Below, piece after piece: positions 44,351-52,297 of a stretch of DNA of 64,000 nucleotides. The first letter of the stretch is position 1; every line of letters begins with the position of its first letter. The translations under genes were made by a program, and so were the position numbers. This DNA comes from Eggerthia catenaformis OT 569 = DSM 20559 (GTDB lineage: Bacteria > Bacillota_I > Bacilli_A > Erysipelotrichales > Coprobacillaceae), in contig NZ_KB446649.1 of NCBI RefSeq assembly GCF_000340375.1, positions 64,339 through 128,338 on the forward strand, in the 5' to 3' direction. The notes beneath the pieces were generated by a model, which was given only the letters and a program-made list of their open reading frames with translations, did no database searches and was not told the DNA's origin.

Positions 44351-44884
44351 TTATGATAAAATAAAGTAAGTATTCAGACATACAATGACGAATAAACATA
44401 TTCCCATGCCTACCAGCCAATAATATGACTTTCTCTCGCTTAATTTATTATACACGATTTCATCTATAATAAAAACCATAAATAATATCAAACCTAAAAT
44501 AATGCTAGTATAAAATGGAAGATGACCTATATTTAAAAGCATAAAAATAACATCATATTGTAAAATTATATAAGCTATAAAAAATAACTGATAAATAAGA
44601 TAATGACTATCTTTCTTTAAAATATAATAAAGAAAGAGTATTCCTAAACCGGCTAATCCTATAAACAGCAAAATATAATCTGTCATAAACAGACTGTATA
44701 AATTAAAGAAAAGACCTGTTATGCTTAAAACAAAAGTAATAATCACTAAAGGAACTGCTAAAAATGAAACATATCGGTACTTAAGAATATGATTATGTAT
44801 GATACATATCATACCTGTAATTAAAGAACAAATAAGAAGCAGCTGGGAAAAAAATATATTAACTAAATGGGTATCTAATCTCAT
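44351..44884 (-). CDS. Hypothetical six-helix membrane protein
   Basis: 177 residues, nearly all in six membrane helices with short charged loops (LKKDSHYLIY, NKLSERKSYY). No family recognised. It lies between the GH1 and GH13 genes on the same strand, 13 bases before the latter, so shared transcription is likely; whether it has a role in sugar use is unknown. Confidence 0.65.
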   Translation of the reverse strand: MRLDTHLVNIFFSQLLLICSLITGMICIIHNHILKYRYVSFLAVPLVIITFVLSITGLFFNLYSLFMTDYILLFIGLAGLGILFLYYILKKDSHYLIYQLFFIAYIILQYDVIFMLLNIGHLPFYTSIILGLILFMVFIIDEIVYNKLSERKSYYWLVGMGICLFVIVCLNTYFILS

Positions 44885-44944
44885 AAATAAAAACTCCTTT
44901 GAAACTATTATACTTCATTTAAAGAATGATTGCAGTAAAGAAAA

Positions 44945-44967
44945 AACTTTCAGAAAATCTGAAAGTT
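44945..44967 (-). terminator. Terminator after the GH1 gene
   Basis: AACTTTCAGA-TTT-TCTGAAAGTT then TTTTC on the minus strand; the stem begins at the GH1 stop codon. Confidence 0.8.
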
Positions 44968-46339
44968 ATAATTCTTCACCATTAGATTTAAAAGCTTTAG
45001 AAACCCATTTAAATGATTTTTTAGGTATTCTTCTTAAGTCCAAAAGTTCACTATCTGTTCTATTTACATAAACAAAACCATATCTTTTAGCAACCTGACA
45101 TGAAGAAGATGGAATATCAATTGGTCCCCAGGTAATATATCCCAGACAGTTGACACCATCCTGAAACATTGCATTCTTCATTTCCTGAATATGATTTCTA
45201 TGATATTCAATACGATAGTCATCATTAATTTCACCATTTTCGTCAAGCTCTTCCCGATGACCCATGCCATTCTCCAAGATAAAGCAAGGAAGATCAAATC
45301 TTTCATTCAGATCATTCATAACAATTCTTAATCCTGTAGCATCTTTTTCCCAGCCCCATTCGGTTGCTTTTAAATATGAATTAGGAACAGTATGCTGTTC
45401 TACTATATCAGCAAAAGGCGTTGTGTTATCAAATGTTCCTTCTGTTAATACATTAGAACGGTAATAAGAGAATGCCAGATAATCGCATGTATACTTTAAT
45501 AACTCCTCATCACCTTCTTCAAATACAGGAAACCAGCCTCTCTGCTTTAAATAAGCAGTATAATATGAAGGATATTCTCCTTTAGCTTGAACATGAGCAA
45601 CCCATAATGAAACAAGATTATAAGCCTGCTTACAGAAAAGCATATTCTGTGGTGAAGTCGTTGCAGGATAATAATTTGTAATCGTTGTCATACCGCCAAA
45701 CTTTGCATCAGGCACTAACTCTCTTAACGCTTTAACTGCCTTACAATGAGCAATCATAACATTATGAGCAACCTGATATAAATGTTCAGGTAATGTTTTT
45801 CCCTCAGGGATAATTTCAGCATTAGAATAGATCAAACGACATGAATGTAAATTCTGCTCATTAAAACTCATCCAATGCTTAACCCTATCGCCAAATCTTT
45901 CCATACATACACGAGCATAGCGTTCAAATAAATCTACAACTTTACGTGAAGCAAAGCCGTTATATTCTTTTACAAGCTTATAAGGCATATCAAAATGGAC
46001 CAGAGTGATCATTGGTGTAATATGAGCTGCTATTAATTCATTGATCAGATTATTATACCATGCAACACCTTCTTCATTTACTTCATCATCTCCATTAGGA
46101 ATAATCCTAGACCAGGCAATAGAAAAACGATAAAAATTAAATCCCATCTCTTTCATTAAAGCAATATCTTCTTTATATCTATGATATTCGTCAATTGCCA
46201 CTTTCCAGTCTGCATGTCCTTCCGGAGTAGGTCTAACATCATAAATAGAAACACCTTTTCCTCCTTCATTCCATGCTCCTTCAGTCTGGAACGAGGAAAC
46301 ACTTCCTCCCCAATAAAAATCTTTTGGCAAACTATTCAT
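44966..46339 (-). CDS. GH1 6-phospho-beta-glucosidase
   Basis: 457 residues. GH1 landmarks: LPKDFYWGGSVSSFQTEGAW at the start, acid/base Glu in WMSFNEQNLHS and nucleophile Glu in FILENGMGHRE. Near the C-terminus SSSCQVAKRYGFVYVNR supplies the Ser, Lys and Tyr that bind the 6-phosphate in phospho-glucosidases, so the substrate should be a PTS-imported beta-glucoside such as cellobiose 6-phosphate. No PTS permease is near. Divergent from an RpiR regulator likely to control it. Confidence 0.93.
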   Translation of the reverse strand: MNSLPKDFYWGGSVSSFQTEGAWNEGGKGVSIYDVRPTPEGHADWKVAIDEYHRYKEDIALMKEMGFNFYRFSIAWSRIIPNGDDEVNEEGVAWYNNLINELIAAHITPMITLVHFDMPYKLVKEYNGFASRKVVDLFERYARVCMERFGDRVKHWMSFNEQNLHSCRLIYSNAEIIPEGKTLPEHLYQVAHNVMIAHCKAVKALRELVPDAKFGGMTTITNYYPATTSPQNMLFCKQAYNLVSLWVAHVQAKGEYPSYYTAYLKQRGWFPVFEEGDEELLKYTCDYLAFSYYRSNVLTEGTFDNTTPFADIVEQHTVPNSYLKATEWGWEKDATGLRIVMNDLNERFDLPCFILENGMGHREELDENGEINDDYRIEYHRNHIQEMKNAMFQDGVNCLGYITWGPIDIPSSSCQVAKRYGFVYVNRTDSELLDLRRIPKKSFKWVSKAFKSNGEEL

Positions 46340-46387
46340 TTATAATTCCTCCTATTTCTATTTCATTTTATGTTATTTTAAAATATA

Positions 46388-46401
46388 ATGTAAATATACA
46401 T
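46388..46401. promoter_or_regulatory. Inverted repeat in the GH1 promoter region
   Basis: ATGTA-AATA-TACAT in the divergent GH1/rpiR region, within the expected promoter of the GH1 gene. Possible site for the RpiR regulator, unconfirmed. Confidence 0.35.
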
Positions 46402-46451
46402 TGTATCTTTTATAATTTTATTTCAGAGTTGTTCTACTTTTATAACATATT

Positions 46452-46468
46452 ATGAAATATATTTTCAT
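46452..46468. promoter_or_regulatory. Inverted repeat before the RpiR gene
   Basis: ATGAAA-TATAT-TTTCAT, a perfect 6-bp inverted repeat 20 bases before the regulator's ATG. RpiR-family operators are often of TGAAA-N-TTTCA form, so autoregulation is plausible. Confidence 0.45.
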
Positions 46469-46488
46469 TTTGAAAGGAGTATAATGAA

Positions 46489-47364
46489 ATGAATATTATT
46501 ACCCAGTTAGAGTTTGAATTAAACTTTACCAACAGCGAAAAAGAAATAGCACATTATCTTTTATCACATGGTGAGGATGTTTTAAAGCTGACAGTCAGTC
46601 AGCTTTCACAAAAAACTTATACATCACCTGCTACTATTGTCAGATTATGCCAGAAATTAGGATTAGAAGGATATAATGATTTTAAAATAAAATATTCAGC
46701 AGAATTAGAAAATAAAACAGCTCAAATGAATAATATTGATGTGAATTTTCCTTTCGATGAGAAAGATTCTTATAAAACGATTGCTCATAAGATGGCTGTT
46801 TTATATAATGAAGTAATTAAAGATACAATCAAATATTTAAATTATGATGAATTGAATAAAGTAGTTCATTTATTAAATAAAAGCAGTTGTATTGATCTCT
46901 ATGGCAGTGGTAATTCACTGCTTAGTGCTATGAGTTTTCAGCATAAGATGACTCGTATTAATAAAAATGTAAATTTGCGTACTTTAACAGGTGAGCAGGC
47001 TTTTTTTGCCAGAAGCTCTAATCCAAAACATACAGCCATTATTATTTCATATAGCGGTGAAACCTTTGAAATGATCAGGGTTGCTAAAATTTTAAAACAG
47101 AGATCAACTCCTATCATTGTTCTTACAAGCCTAGGTGATAATCAGATATCTCATTATGGTGACTATATTCTGCATATTGAATCAAGAGAAAAGATTTTTA
47201 ATAAAATTGCTCCATTTGCTTCTTCAATTTCTACTGATTTTCTTTTTAATCTTATTTATAGTTATATTTTTTCTTTAGATTATAAGCATAATACTGAAAT
47301 GAAAGTTTCTTTTGATAAAGCTATAGATACCAGACACCCTCATGAATCGCCTATTAATGATTAG
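46489..47364 (+). CDS. RpiR/MurR-family sugar-phosphate regulator
   Basis: 291 residues: HTH_6 DNA-binding domain (about 1-80, with SQLSQKTYTSPATIVRLCQKLGL) and a SIS sugar-phosphate isomerase-like domain (about 125-255, with CIDLYGSGNSLLSAMSF and AIIISYSGETFEMI). Such proteins sense a phosphosugar. Divergent from the GH1 phospho-beta-glucosidase, its probable target. Good GGAG ribosome site. Confidence 0.9.
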   Translation: MNIITQLEFELNFTNSEKEIAHYLLSHGEDVLKLTVSQLSQKTYTSPATIVRLCQKLGLEGYNDFKIKYSAELENKTAQMNNIDVNFPFDEKDSYKTIAHKMAVLYNEVIKDTIKYLNYDELNKVVHLLNKSSCIDLYGSGNSLLSAMSFQHKMTRINKNVNLRTLTGEQAFFARSSNPKHTAIIISYSGETFEMIRVAKILKQRSTPIIVLTSLGDNQISHYGDYILHIESREKIFNKIAPFASSISTDFLFNLIYSYIFSLDYKHNTEMKVSFDKAIDTRHPHESPIND

Positions 47365-47412
47365 AATATCTTGAAACATTCTTATAATAATTTATAATAA
47401 ATTTATCTTGAA

Positions 47413-47452
47413 ACTCATATCATATGGTGACCTGATGGCATCAATCATGAGT
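47413..47452 (+). promoter_or_regulatory. Structured leader of the pantothenate/CoA operon
   Basis: ACTCAT (47413-47418) pairs with ATGAGT (47447-47452), enclosing a second hairpin TGATGGCATCA (47433-47443). It lies in the leader between the likely promoter (TTGAAA, 16 bases, TATAAT around 47371-47400) and the S-component gene. No known riboswitch consensus is recognised. Confidence 0.35.
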
Positions 47453-47506
47453 GGATAGAAAAATAAAATGAAACGTCATATCTATATGAATGACAGTGGA
47501 GGAAAA

Positions 47507-48121
47507 ATGAAATATTCAAAAACAAAAAAACAGGTATTATTAGCGATGTTTATCGCAATTGAGATTTTACTCTCTATGATTCCCTTTTTAGGATTTATTC
47601 CGATTGGACCATTACGACTAACAACACTTCATATTCCTGTCATAACGGCAGGTATAGTATTAGGTAAAAAAGAAGGCAGTCTTATTGGTCTTACATTTGG
47701 CTTAATGTCTTTATTTATAAATACAATCCAGCCAACAATTACAAGCTTTGTTTTTTCACCTTTTATTAGTGGCACAATACTTTCATTATTTATTTCTATT
47801 GTTCCCAGAGTGCTTATCGGTTACATAAGCGGACTCCTATTTGAACATCTTTGTAAGTATAATCTGATTATTTCTATTATCATCAGTTCATTAGCCGGTG
47901 CTCTTACAAATACTATTCTTGTATTAGGGGGTATTCTAATTATATTTGGAGATCTCTATGCTAAAATACTGCATAAAACAACAGCTGAGCTCTTTCCTTA
48001 TTTTATATCTATTATTTTCTCTAACGGCTTATTAGAAGCAGTTGTTGGAACTATTATTGTATTCATGGTAAGTAAAGTATTATTTAAAGTTTATCAGAAA
48101 GAAGAGAGTCCTTATGTCTAA
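47507..48121 (+). CDS. ECF transporter substrate-binding (S) component, probably for pantothenate
   Basis: About 204 residues with six membrane helices, typical of vitamin S components: QVLLAMFIAIEILLSMIPFL, GPLRLTTLHIPVITAGIVLG (the substrate loop), then LIGLTFGLMSLF. Such proteins work with the shared EcfA1/A2/T module, which is not here. The two genes that follow convert pantothenate to CoA (coaBC, coaX), which points to a PanT-type transporter. ATG at 47507 is chosen because of GGAGG 5 bases upstream; an upstream ATG at 47468 lacks one. Confidence 0.85.
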   Translation: MKYSKTKKQVLLAMFIAIEILLSMIPFLGFIPIGPLRLTTLHIPVITAGIVLGKKEGSLIGLTFGLMSLFINTIQPTITSFVFSPFISGTILSLFISIVPRVLIGYISGLLFEHLCKYNLIISIIISSLAGALTNTILVLGGILIIFGDLYAKILHKTTAELFPYFISIIFSNGLLEAVVGTIIVFMVSKVLFKVYQKEESPYV

Positions 48122-49304
48122 AAAAATTATTGTTGGCATTACCGGCAGCATTGCCGCTTTCAAAAGTATTCAGCTTATTAGTAATCTTGTTAAGCTTGGT
48201 TATCAGGTAGAAGTCCTTATGACTTCTTCAGCAAATCGCTTTGTTACTAAAGAAAGTATTCAGGCTCTTACTAAAAGAAAAGTTTATATTGATATTTTTG
48301 ATGATGATCCTTCATCTATTATCCATATCGATATTGTCAAGAATGCTGATTTATTTATTGTTGTTCCTGCCAGTGCTACTACTATCGCAAAATTAGCTTG
48401 TGGTATCGCTGACAACATGCTGACAGCCGCCTATCTGGCAGCAGTATGTCCAAAGCTTATTGCTCCTGCTATGAATGTTCATATGTATCAAAATACTGTT
48501 ACCCAAAGAAATATCAATCAGTTAAAAGAAGATGGTGCCTTAGTGATAGAACCTGACAAGGGGCTACTTGCCTGCGGAGATATCGGACAAGGTAAATTAG
48601 CTGATTTAAAGAATATTCAGTTTATGATTCAATATGCTTTAAATTATCACATATTAAAAGGAAAAAAGATTCTTATTACTGCCGGTCCTACTAAAGAATC
48701 CCTTGATCCAATAAGATATATATCTAATCACTCTACCGGTAAAATGGGTTATGCTCTTGCTAAAGCAGCATTTATGTTAGGAGCGGATGTTCACTTAATA
48801 AGTGGTCCTGTTAATCTTACAATTCCTTATATTCCTATAACTCATATAACATCGGCACAGGAATTATTTGAGAAGGTAACAGAAATTTCTAATGATTATG
48901 ATTATATTATTATGAGTGCTGCTGTTGGAGATTATACGCCTATAGACACATATACAGAAAAAATCAAAAAAGAATCAGATACTATGACTCTTTCACTAAA
49001 GAAAACAAATGATATTCTTGCTTATTTAGGAACTCACAAAAAAGCTCATCAGATTATCTGTGGTTTTGCGATGGAAACAAATCATCTTATTGAGAATGCT
49101 CAAAAAAAATTAAATGATAAAAAAGCTGATATGATTGTATGTAATAATTTAAAAGTAGAAGGTGCTGGTTTTGGTACAGATACAAATGTTATTAGTATCA
49201 TTACTCAAGATAAGATAATCAGTTATGATAAGAAATCTAAAGAAGATTTAAGCTATGATATTCTACTTCAATGTAAAGAAATGGAGGATAAGCAATGCTG
49301 TTAG
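48114..49304 (+). CDS. coaBC: CoaBC: phosphopantothenoylcysteine synthetase/decarboxylase
   Basis: Carries out two steps of CoA synthesis: condensing 4'-phosphopantothenate with Cys (CTP) and decarboxylation (FMN). 396 residues: N-terminal CoaC flavoprotein (GITGSIAAFKSIQL, APAMNVHMYQN, active CGDIGQGKLAD) and C-terminal CoaB (ILITAGPTKESLDPIRYISN, HSTGKMG, and KKADMIVCNN). Overlaps the S-component gene by 8 bases and coaX by 10, so a tightly coupled operon. Confidence 0.97.
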   Translation: MSKKIIVGITGSIAAFKSIQLISNLVKLGYQVEVLMTSSANRFVTKESIQALTKRKVYIDIFDDDPSSIIHIDIVKNADLFIVVPASATTIAKLACGIADNMLTAAYLAAVCPKLIAPAMNVHMYQNTVTQRNINQLKEDGALVIEPDKGLLACGDIGQGKLADLKNIQFMIQYALNYHILKGKKILITAGPTKESLDPIRYISNHSTGKMGYALAKAAFMLGADVHLISGPVNLTIPYIPITHITSAQELFEKVTEISNDYDYIIMSAAVGDYTPIDTYTEKIKKESDTMTLSLKKTNDILAYLGTHKKAHQIICGFAMETNHLIENAQKKLNDKKADMIVCNNLKVEGAGFGTDTNVISIITQDKIISYDKKSKEDLSYDILLQCKEMEDKQCC

Positions 49305-50074
49305 CTGTTGATATTGGAAATACAAATATTACTATTGGTATCTATAAAGATAATCAGCTCATTAATAACTTTAGATTGACTACACGTCTACAAAGAACTA
49401 GTGATGAATATGGTATTATGATTACTTCATTTATGAATGCAAATCATTATCCAACTAATGAATTACATGATGTCATCATCAGTTCAGTTGTCCCCAAGAT
49501 TAATTATTCATTCTCATCATCAATTATTAAGTATTTTCATATTCATCCTATTTTTATTGGTCCGGGTATAAAAACAGGTATATCAATCAGAATTGATCAT
49601 CCATCTTCATTAGGTGCTGATCGATTAGTAGATGCAGCAGGTGCTTATTTTACTTATGGTGGTCCTTGTCTTGTGATTGATTTTGGTACTGCAACAACAT
49701 ATGATGTTATTACTGATAAGGGAGAATTTATTGGCGGAGCCACAGCTGCCGGTATCGGTATTACTGCCAATGCTTTATCATCTATGGCTGCTCAGCTTCC
49801 TGAAATAGAAATATCAAGACCAGAACATCTGATCAGCAAGAATACAATTTCAAGCATGCAGGCAGGCATTGTCTATGGATATATTGGACAAACTGAATAC
49901 ATCATTGATAAGATTAAAAAAGAATATGGTGAAAATCTTAAAGTTATTTCTACCGGAGGTTTAGGAAAAATTATCGCTAATCAGACTGATAGAATTGATA
50001 TCTATGATAATAATCTTACATTTAAGGGACTAAAGATTATCTATGATAAAAATAAAAATCTTTTAAAGAAATGA
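49295..50074 (+). CDS. coaX: Type III pantothenate kinase
   Basis: First step of CoA synthesis, insensitive to CoA feedback. 259 residues with LLAVDIGNTNITIGIY (ATP), HPSSLGADRLVDAAGAYF and LVIDFGTATTYDVI (catalytic Asp), GGATAAGIGI. Overlaps coaBC by 10 bases. With the S-component upstream the operon covers uptake and activation of pantothenate; panBCD are not seen. Confidence 0.96.
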   Translation: MLLAVDIGNTNITIGIYKDNQLINNFRLTTRLQRTSDEYGIMITSFMNANHYPTNELHDVIISSVVPKINYSFSSSIIKYFHIHPIFIGPGIKTGISIRIDHPSSLGADRLVDAAGAYFTYGGPCLVIDFGTATTYDVITDKGEFIGGATAAGIGITANALSSMAAQLPEIEISRPEHLISKNTISSMQAGIVYGYIGQTEYIIDKIKKEYGENLKVISTGGLGKIIANQTDRIDIYDNNLTFKGLKIIYDKNKNLLKK

Positions 50075-50078
50075 GAAA

Positions 50079-50113
50079 AAGAGATTACAGTTATTTAACT
50101 GTAATCTCTTTAT
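50079..50113 (+). terminator. Terminator of the CoA operon
   Basis: AAAGAGATTACAG-TTATTTAA-CTGTAATCTCTTT then ATTTTAT, a 13-bp perfect stem. Confidence 0.9.
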
Positions 50114-50129
50114 TTTATATAAATAATTT

Positions 50130-50152
50130 AAAAAACTCCTTATTAGGAGCTA
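50130..50152 (-). terminator. Terminator of tRNA-Gly
   Basis: GCTCCTAATAAGGAGTTTTTT on the minus strand just after the tRNA. Confidence 0.7.
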
Positions 50153-50161
50153 TTTTATTAA

Positions 50162-50236
50162 TGGAGCCACATGCCGGAATCGAACCGGCATCTACTGCAT
50201 GGCAAGCAGTCATAATAGCCGTTATACGAATGCGGC
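50162..50236 (-). tRNA. tRNA-Gly(GCC)
   Basis: 75 bases with encoded CCA; anticodon stem-loop ACTGC-TTGCCAT-GCAGT gives anticodon GCC; acceptor GCCGCAT pairs with ATGTGGC. Isolated gene with its own promoter (50267-50295). Confidence 0.95.
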
Positions 50237-50266
50237 GCCTATATACCTTATTAAAAGTACATAAAT

Positions 50267-50295
50267 AATATACATGAATAAAGCATATGTGTCAA
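50267..50295 (-). promoter_or_regulatory. Promoter of tRNA-Gly
   Basis: TTGACA (50295-50290), 17-base spacer, TATATT (50272-50267), about 30 bases before the mature 5' end. Confidence 0.75.
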
Positions 50296-50306
50296 TAATT
50301 AATTCA

Positions 50307-51206
50307 TCAAATTTGTTCCATCATCAAAGTATCAGCAATGCATTGAATAAGTTCTGTAATTGTTTCAGCCTGACTCTTTTTGCCATTAATAAGATTATTC
50401 ATATCTTGTTTAGAAATAGTCATTTCAATTGCCTGAAGATATTTTGTAATCATTTCTTTCTTTTCCTGATTATTGAAAACAGTCATTTCATATTTATTAC
50501 TAAATCTTCTTAACAACGCTTCATCAATCCTGTCAATTCTATTTGTTGCTGCTAAAACAATTGTCTCATTAGGCAAATGATCAAATTCCTGCATAAGAGT
50601 AATTGTTGTTCTAGACATTTCCTTATCTGCCGATGCACTTGTAGATATATCTCTTCTTGTACTTATTGCATCTATTTCATCAAGCATAAAAATACATGGT
50701 GTACTAATCGCAAATTTAAAAGCTTTTGAAATATTCTTTGCAGTTGATCCTAAAAGCGAATCAACAATATTAGAAAAATTAAGATAAGCAAAAGGCAGAT
50801 TAGTTTTATAAGCCAAATATCTGCCAAACATTGTTTTTCCGGTTCCGGGTACTCCATACATAAGTGTTGAATTGATATAACGTATATCTTTTAAAGCCAA
50901 CTTTTCAGTAACACCCTGCATTTTAATAATCTGATCAAATATCTTTTTTTCTCTCTGTGACAAGTAATATCTATCTTCATGAAATGTTTCGCTAACATCT
51001 TCTACAGTTAATAATCCCTGTATCTCTGAAGGAAGATCATACATTGATGTTTCCTCATTTAATAACCTTGAGCACATTTCTACAAACCATTGATCATCTA
51101 AATTTTCTACCTCTCCAAGACATTTTAAAGCTGCCTGTCGTGAACTGCGTATATTCTTCTTGCTTACTTCTCTGATAAGCTCTTTTTGATTTTCTGTAAG
51201 TCTCAT
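50307..51206 (-). CDS. AAA+ ATPase (Cdc48/FtsH-like module)
   Basis: 299 residues. A helical N-terminal region (about 1-100) precedes one AAA module: Walker A LMYGVPGTGKTMFG, Walker B CIFMLDEIDAISTR, sensor LAATNRIDRIDEALLRRF (with arginine finger). It has no protease or membrane segment. Stand-alone AAA proteins of this size are often remodelers of unknown clients. It lies between tRNA-Gly and murB. Function unknown. Confidence 0.85.
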   Translation of the reverse strand: MRLTENQKELIREVSKKNIRSSRQAALKCLGEVENLDDQWFVEMCSRLLNEETSMYDLPSEIQGLLTVEDVSETFHEDRYYLSQREKKIFDQIIKMQGVTEKLALKDIRYINSTLMYGVPGTGKTMFGRYLAYKTNLPFAYLNFSNIVDSLLGSTAKNISKAFKFAISTPCIFMLDEIDAISTRRDISTSASADKEMSRTTITLMQEFDHLPNETIVLAATNRIDRIDEALLRRFSNKYEMTVFNNQEKKEMITKYLQAIEMTISKQDMNNLINGKKSQAETITELIQCIADTLMMEQI

Positions 51207-51230
51207 TTTATCTCCTAAAGATAAGAATCA

Positions 51231-52247
51231 TTAGATTTCTAATACTTCCTGTTTGATGACTATATCAAACTTTTCTTTAACTTTATTAATAATTTCTTCT
51301 CTGGCTTTCTTTAAATCTCCATATCCTGAAGCATCAACATTAGTAAGAATAAGAGCATTCTTATCATGAACACGCATGCCATAGAGATAAGTTCCTTTTA
51401 ATCCTGCTTTTTCAATAAGCCATCCTGTTGATATCTTATATTCATTATTACTTTTAAAGCCTTTTAGTTCAGGATAAACTTTTTTTAATTCAAAATACTT
51501 TTCTTCAGATATGACAGCATTCTTAAAAAATGAGCCTGAATTAGGAATTACATTAACATCAGGCAATTTGTTAATTCTAATATCTACAACTATATTTCTA
51601 ATAATTTCAGGTGTGTACTCATTAACATTCTGATCATCTAAAACCTGCTGAACTTGTTTGTAAAATGGAGGTTTTGGAAAACCCTTATATAATCTCAGTA
51701 CAGCATTTATAATAATATATCTGCCCTTCTCACGTCCTCTAAAAATAGAATGCCGATAAGTAAAATGACAATCCTCTTTATAAAGTGTTTTAAAGCAATG
51801 GTCTTTTAAATCATAAACTTCCATATATTCAAACACATCAGCAATTTCCTGACCATAAGCACCACTATTCTGTACCAATGCCCCGCCCAGTGTACCGGGA
51901 ATATGACTCATTGCCTCAATACCTGTATATCCGCTTTGGACAGAAGAAAGAATAATATCATCCAGCACTTCTCCACTCCCATAACAGATACTAATAGATT
52001 CATCATCCTCTTTAAGAATAGATGACCCTGTCATTCTATTCACGACAACAAGCCCTGCAAAGCCTTTATCACTCGCTAGTGTATTCGATCCTCCACCAAG
52101 TATAAATATTCTTAAATGATTTTTATCAGCAAAAGTCAAAGCTTCTAATAATTCTTCTTTATTTTTTATTTCAGCTAAATACTGACTTATGCCGCCAATA
52201 CGCATAGTCAGATAATTCTTTAATTCTACATTATTTCTTATTTCCAT
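51231..52247 (-). CDS. murB: UDP-N-acetylenolpyruvoylglucosamine reductase, type I
   Basis: Reduces UDP-GlcNAc-enolpyruvate to UDP-MurNAc in cell-wall synthesis. 338 residues: FAD domain GGGSNTLASDKGFAGLVV and IPGTLGGALVQNSGAYGQEI, then the substrate domain with FTYRHSIFR, the acid Ser in PNSGSFFKNAVIS, and GWLIEKAGLKG...VHDKNALILTN. The ~338 length, YRxSIF loop and VHxxxALILxN end match E. coli-type (type I) MurB; Gram-positives usually have the ~300-residue type II. Possible horizontal acquisition or a lineage trait. Confidence 0.95.
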   Translation of the reverse strand: MEIRNNVELKNYLTMRIGGISQYLAEIKNKEELLEALTFADKNHLRIFILGGGSNTLASDKGFAGLVVVNRMTGSSILKEDDESISICYGSGEVLDDIILSSVQSGYTGIEAMSHIPGTLGGALVQNSGAYGQEIADVFEYMEVYDLKDHCFKTLYKEDCHFTYRHSIFRGREKGRYIIINAVLRLYKGFPKPPFYKQVQQVLDDQNVNEYTPEIIRNIVVDIRINKLPDVNVIPNSGSFFKNAVISEEKYFELKKVYPELKGFKSNNEYKISTGWLIEKAGLKGTYLYGMRVHDKNALILTNVDASGYGDLKKAREEIINKVKEKFDIVIKQEVLEI

Positions 52248-52297
52248 ATTCTGATGATAACATCTTTCTTTAAACTTACAATCTATTTGCTTTTATT

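Noticed and set aside
44799-45071. 90-codon plus-strand frame between two minus-strand genes
   Set aside because: It overlaps the ends of the membrane protein and GH1 genes and the GH1 terminator, and has no ribosome site.
47401-47506. Purine-type riboswitch before the S component
   Set aside because: A CTCATAT...ATATGG start looks similar, but the P2/P3 loops and core bases are missing.
50071-50268. Open reading frame at the end of coaX
   Set aside because: It runs through the coaX terminator and antisense to tRNA-Gly.
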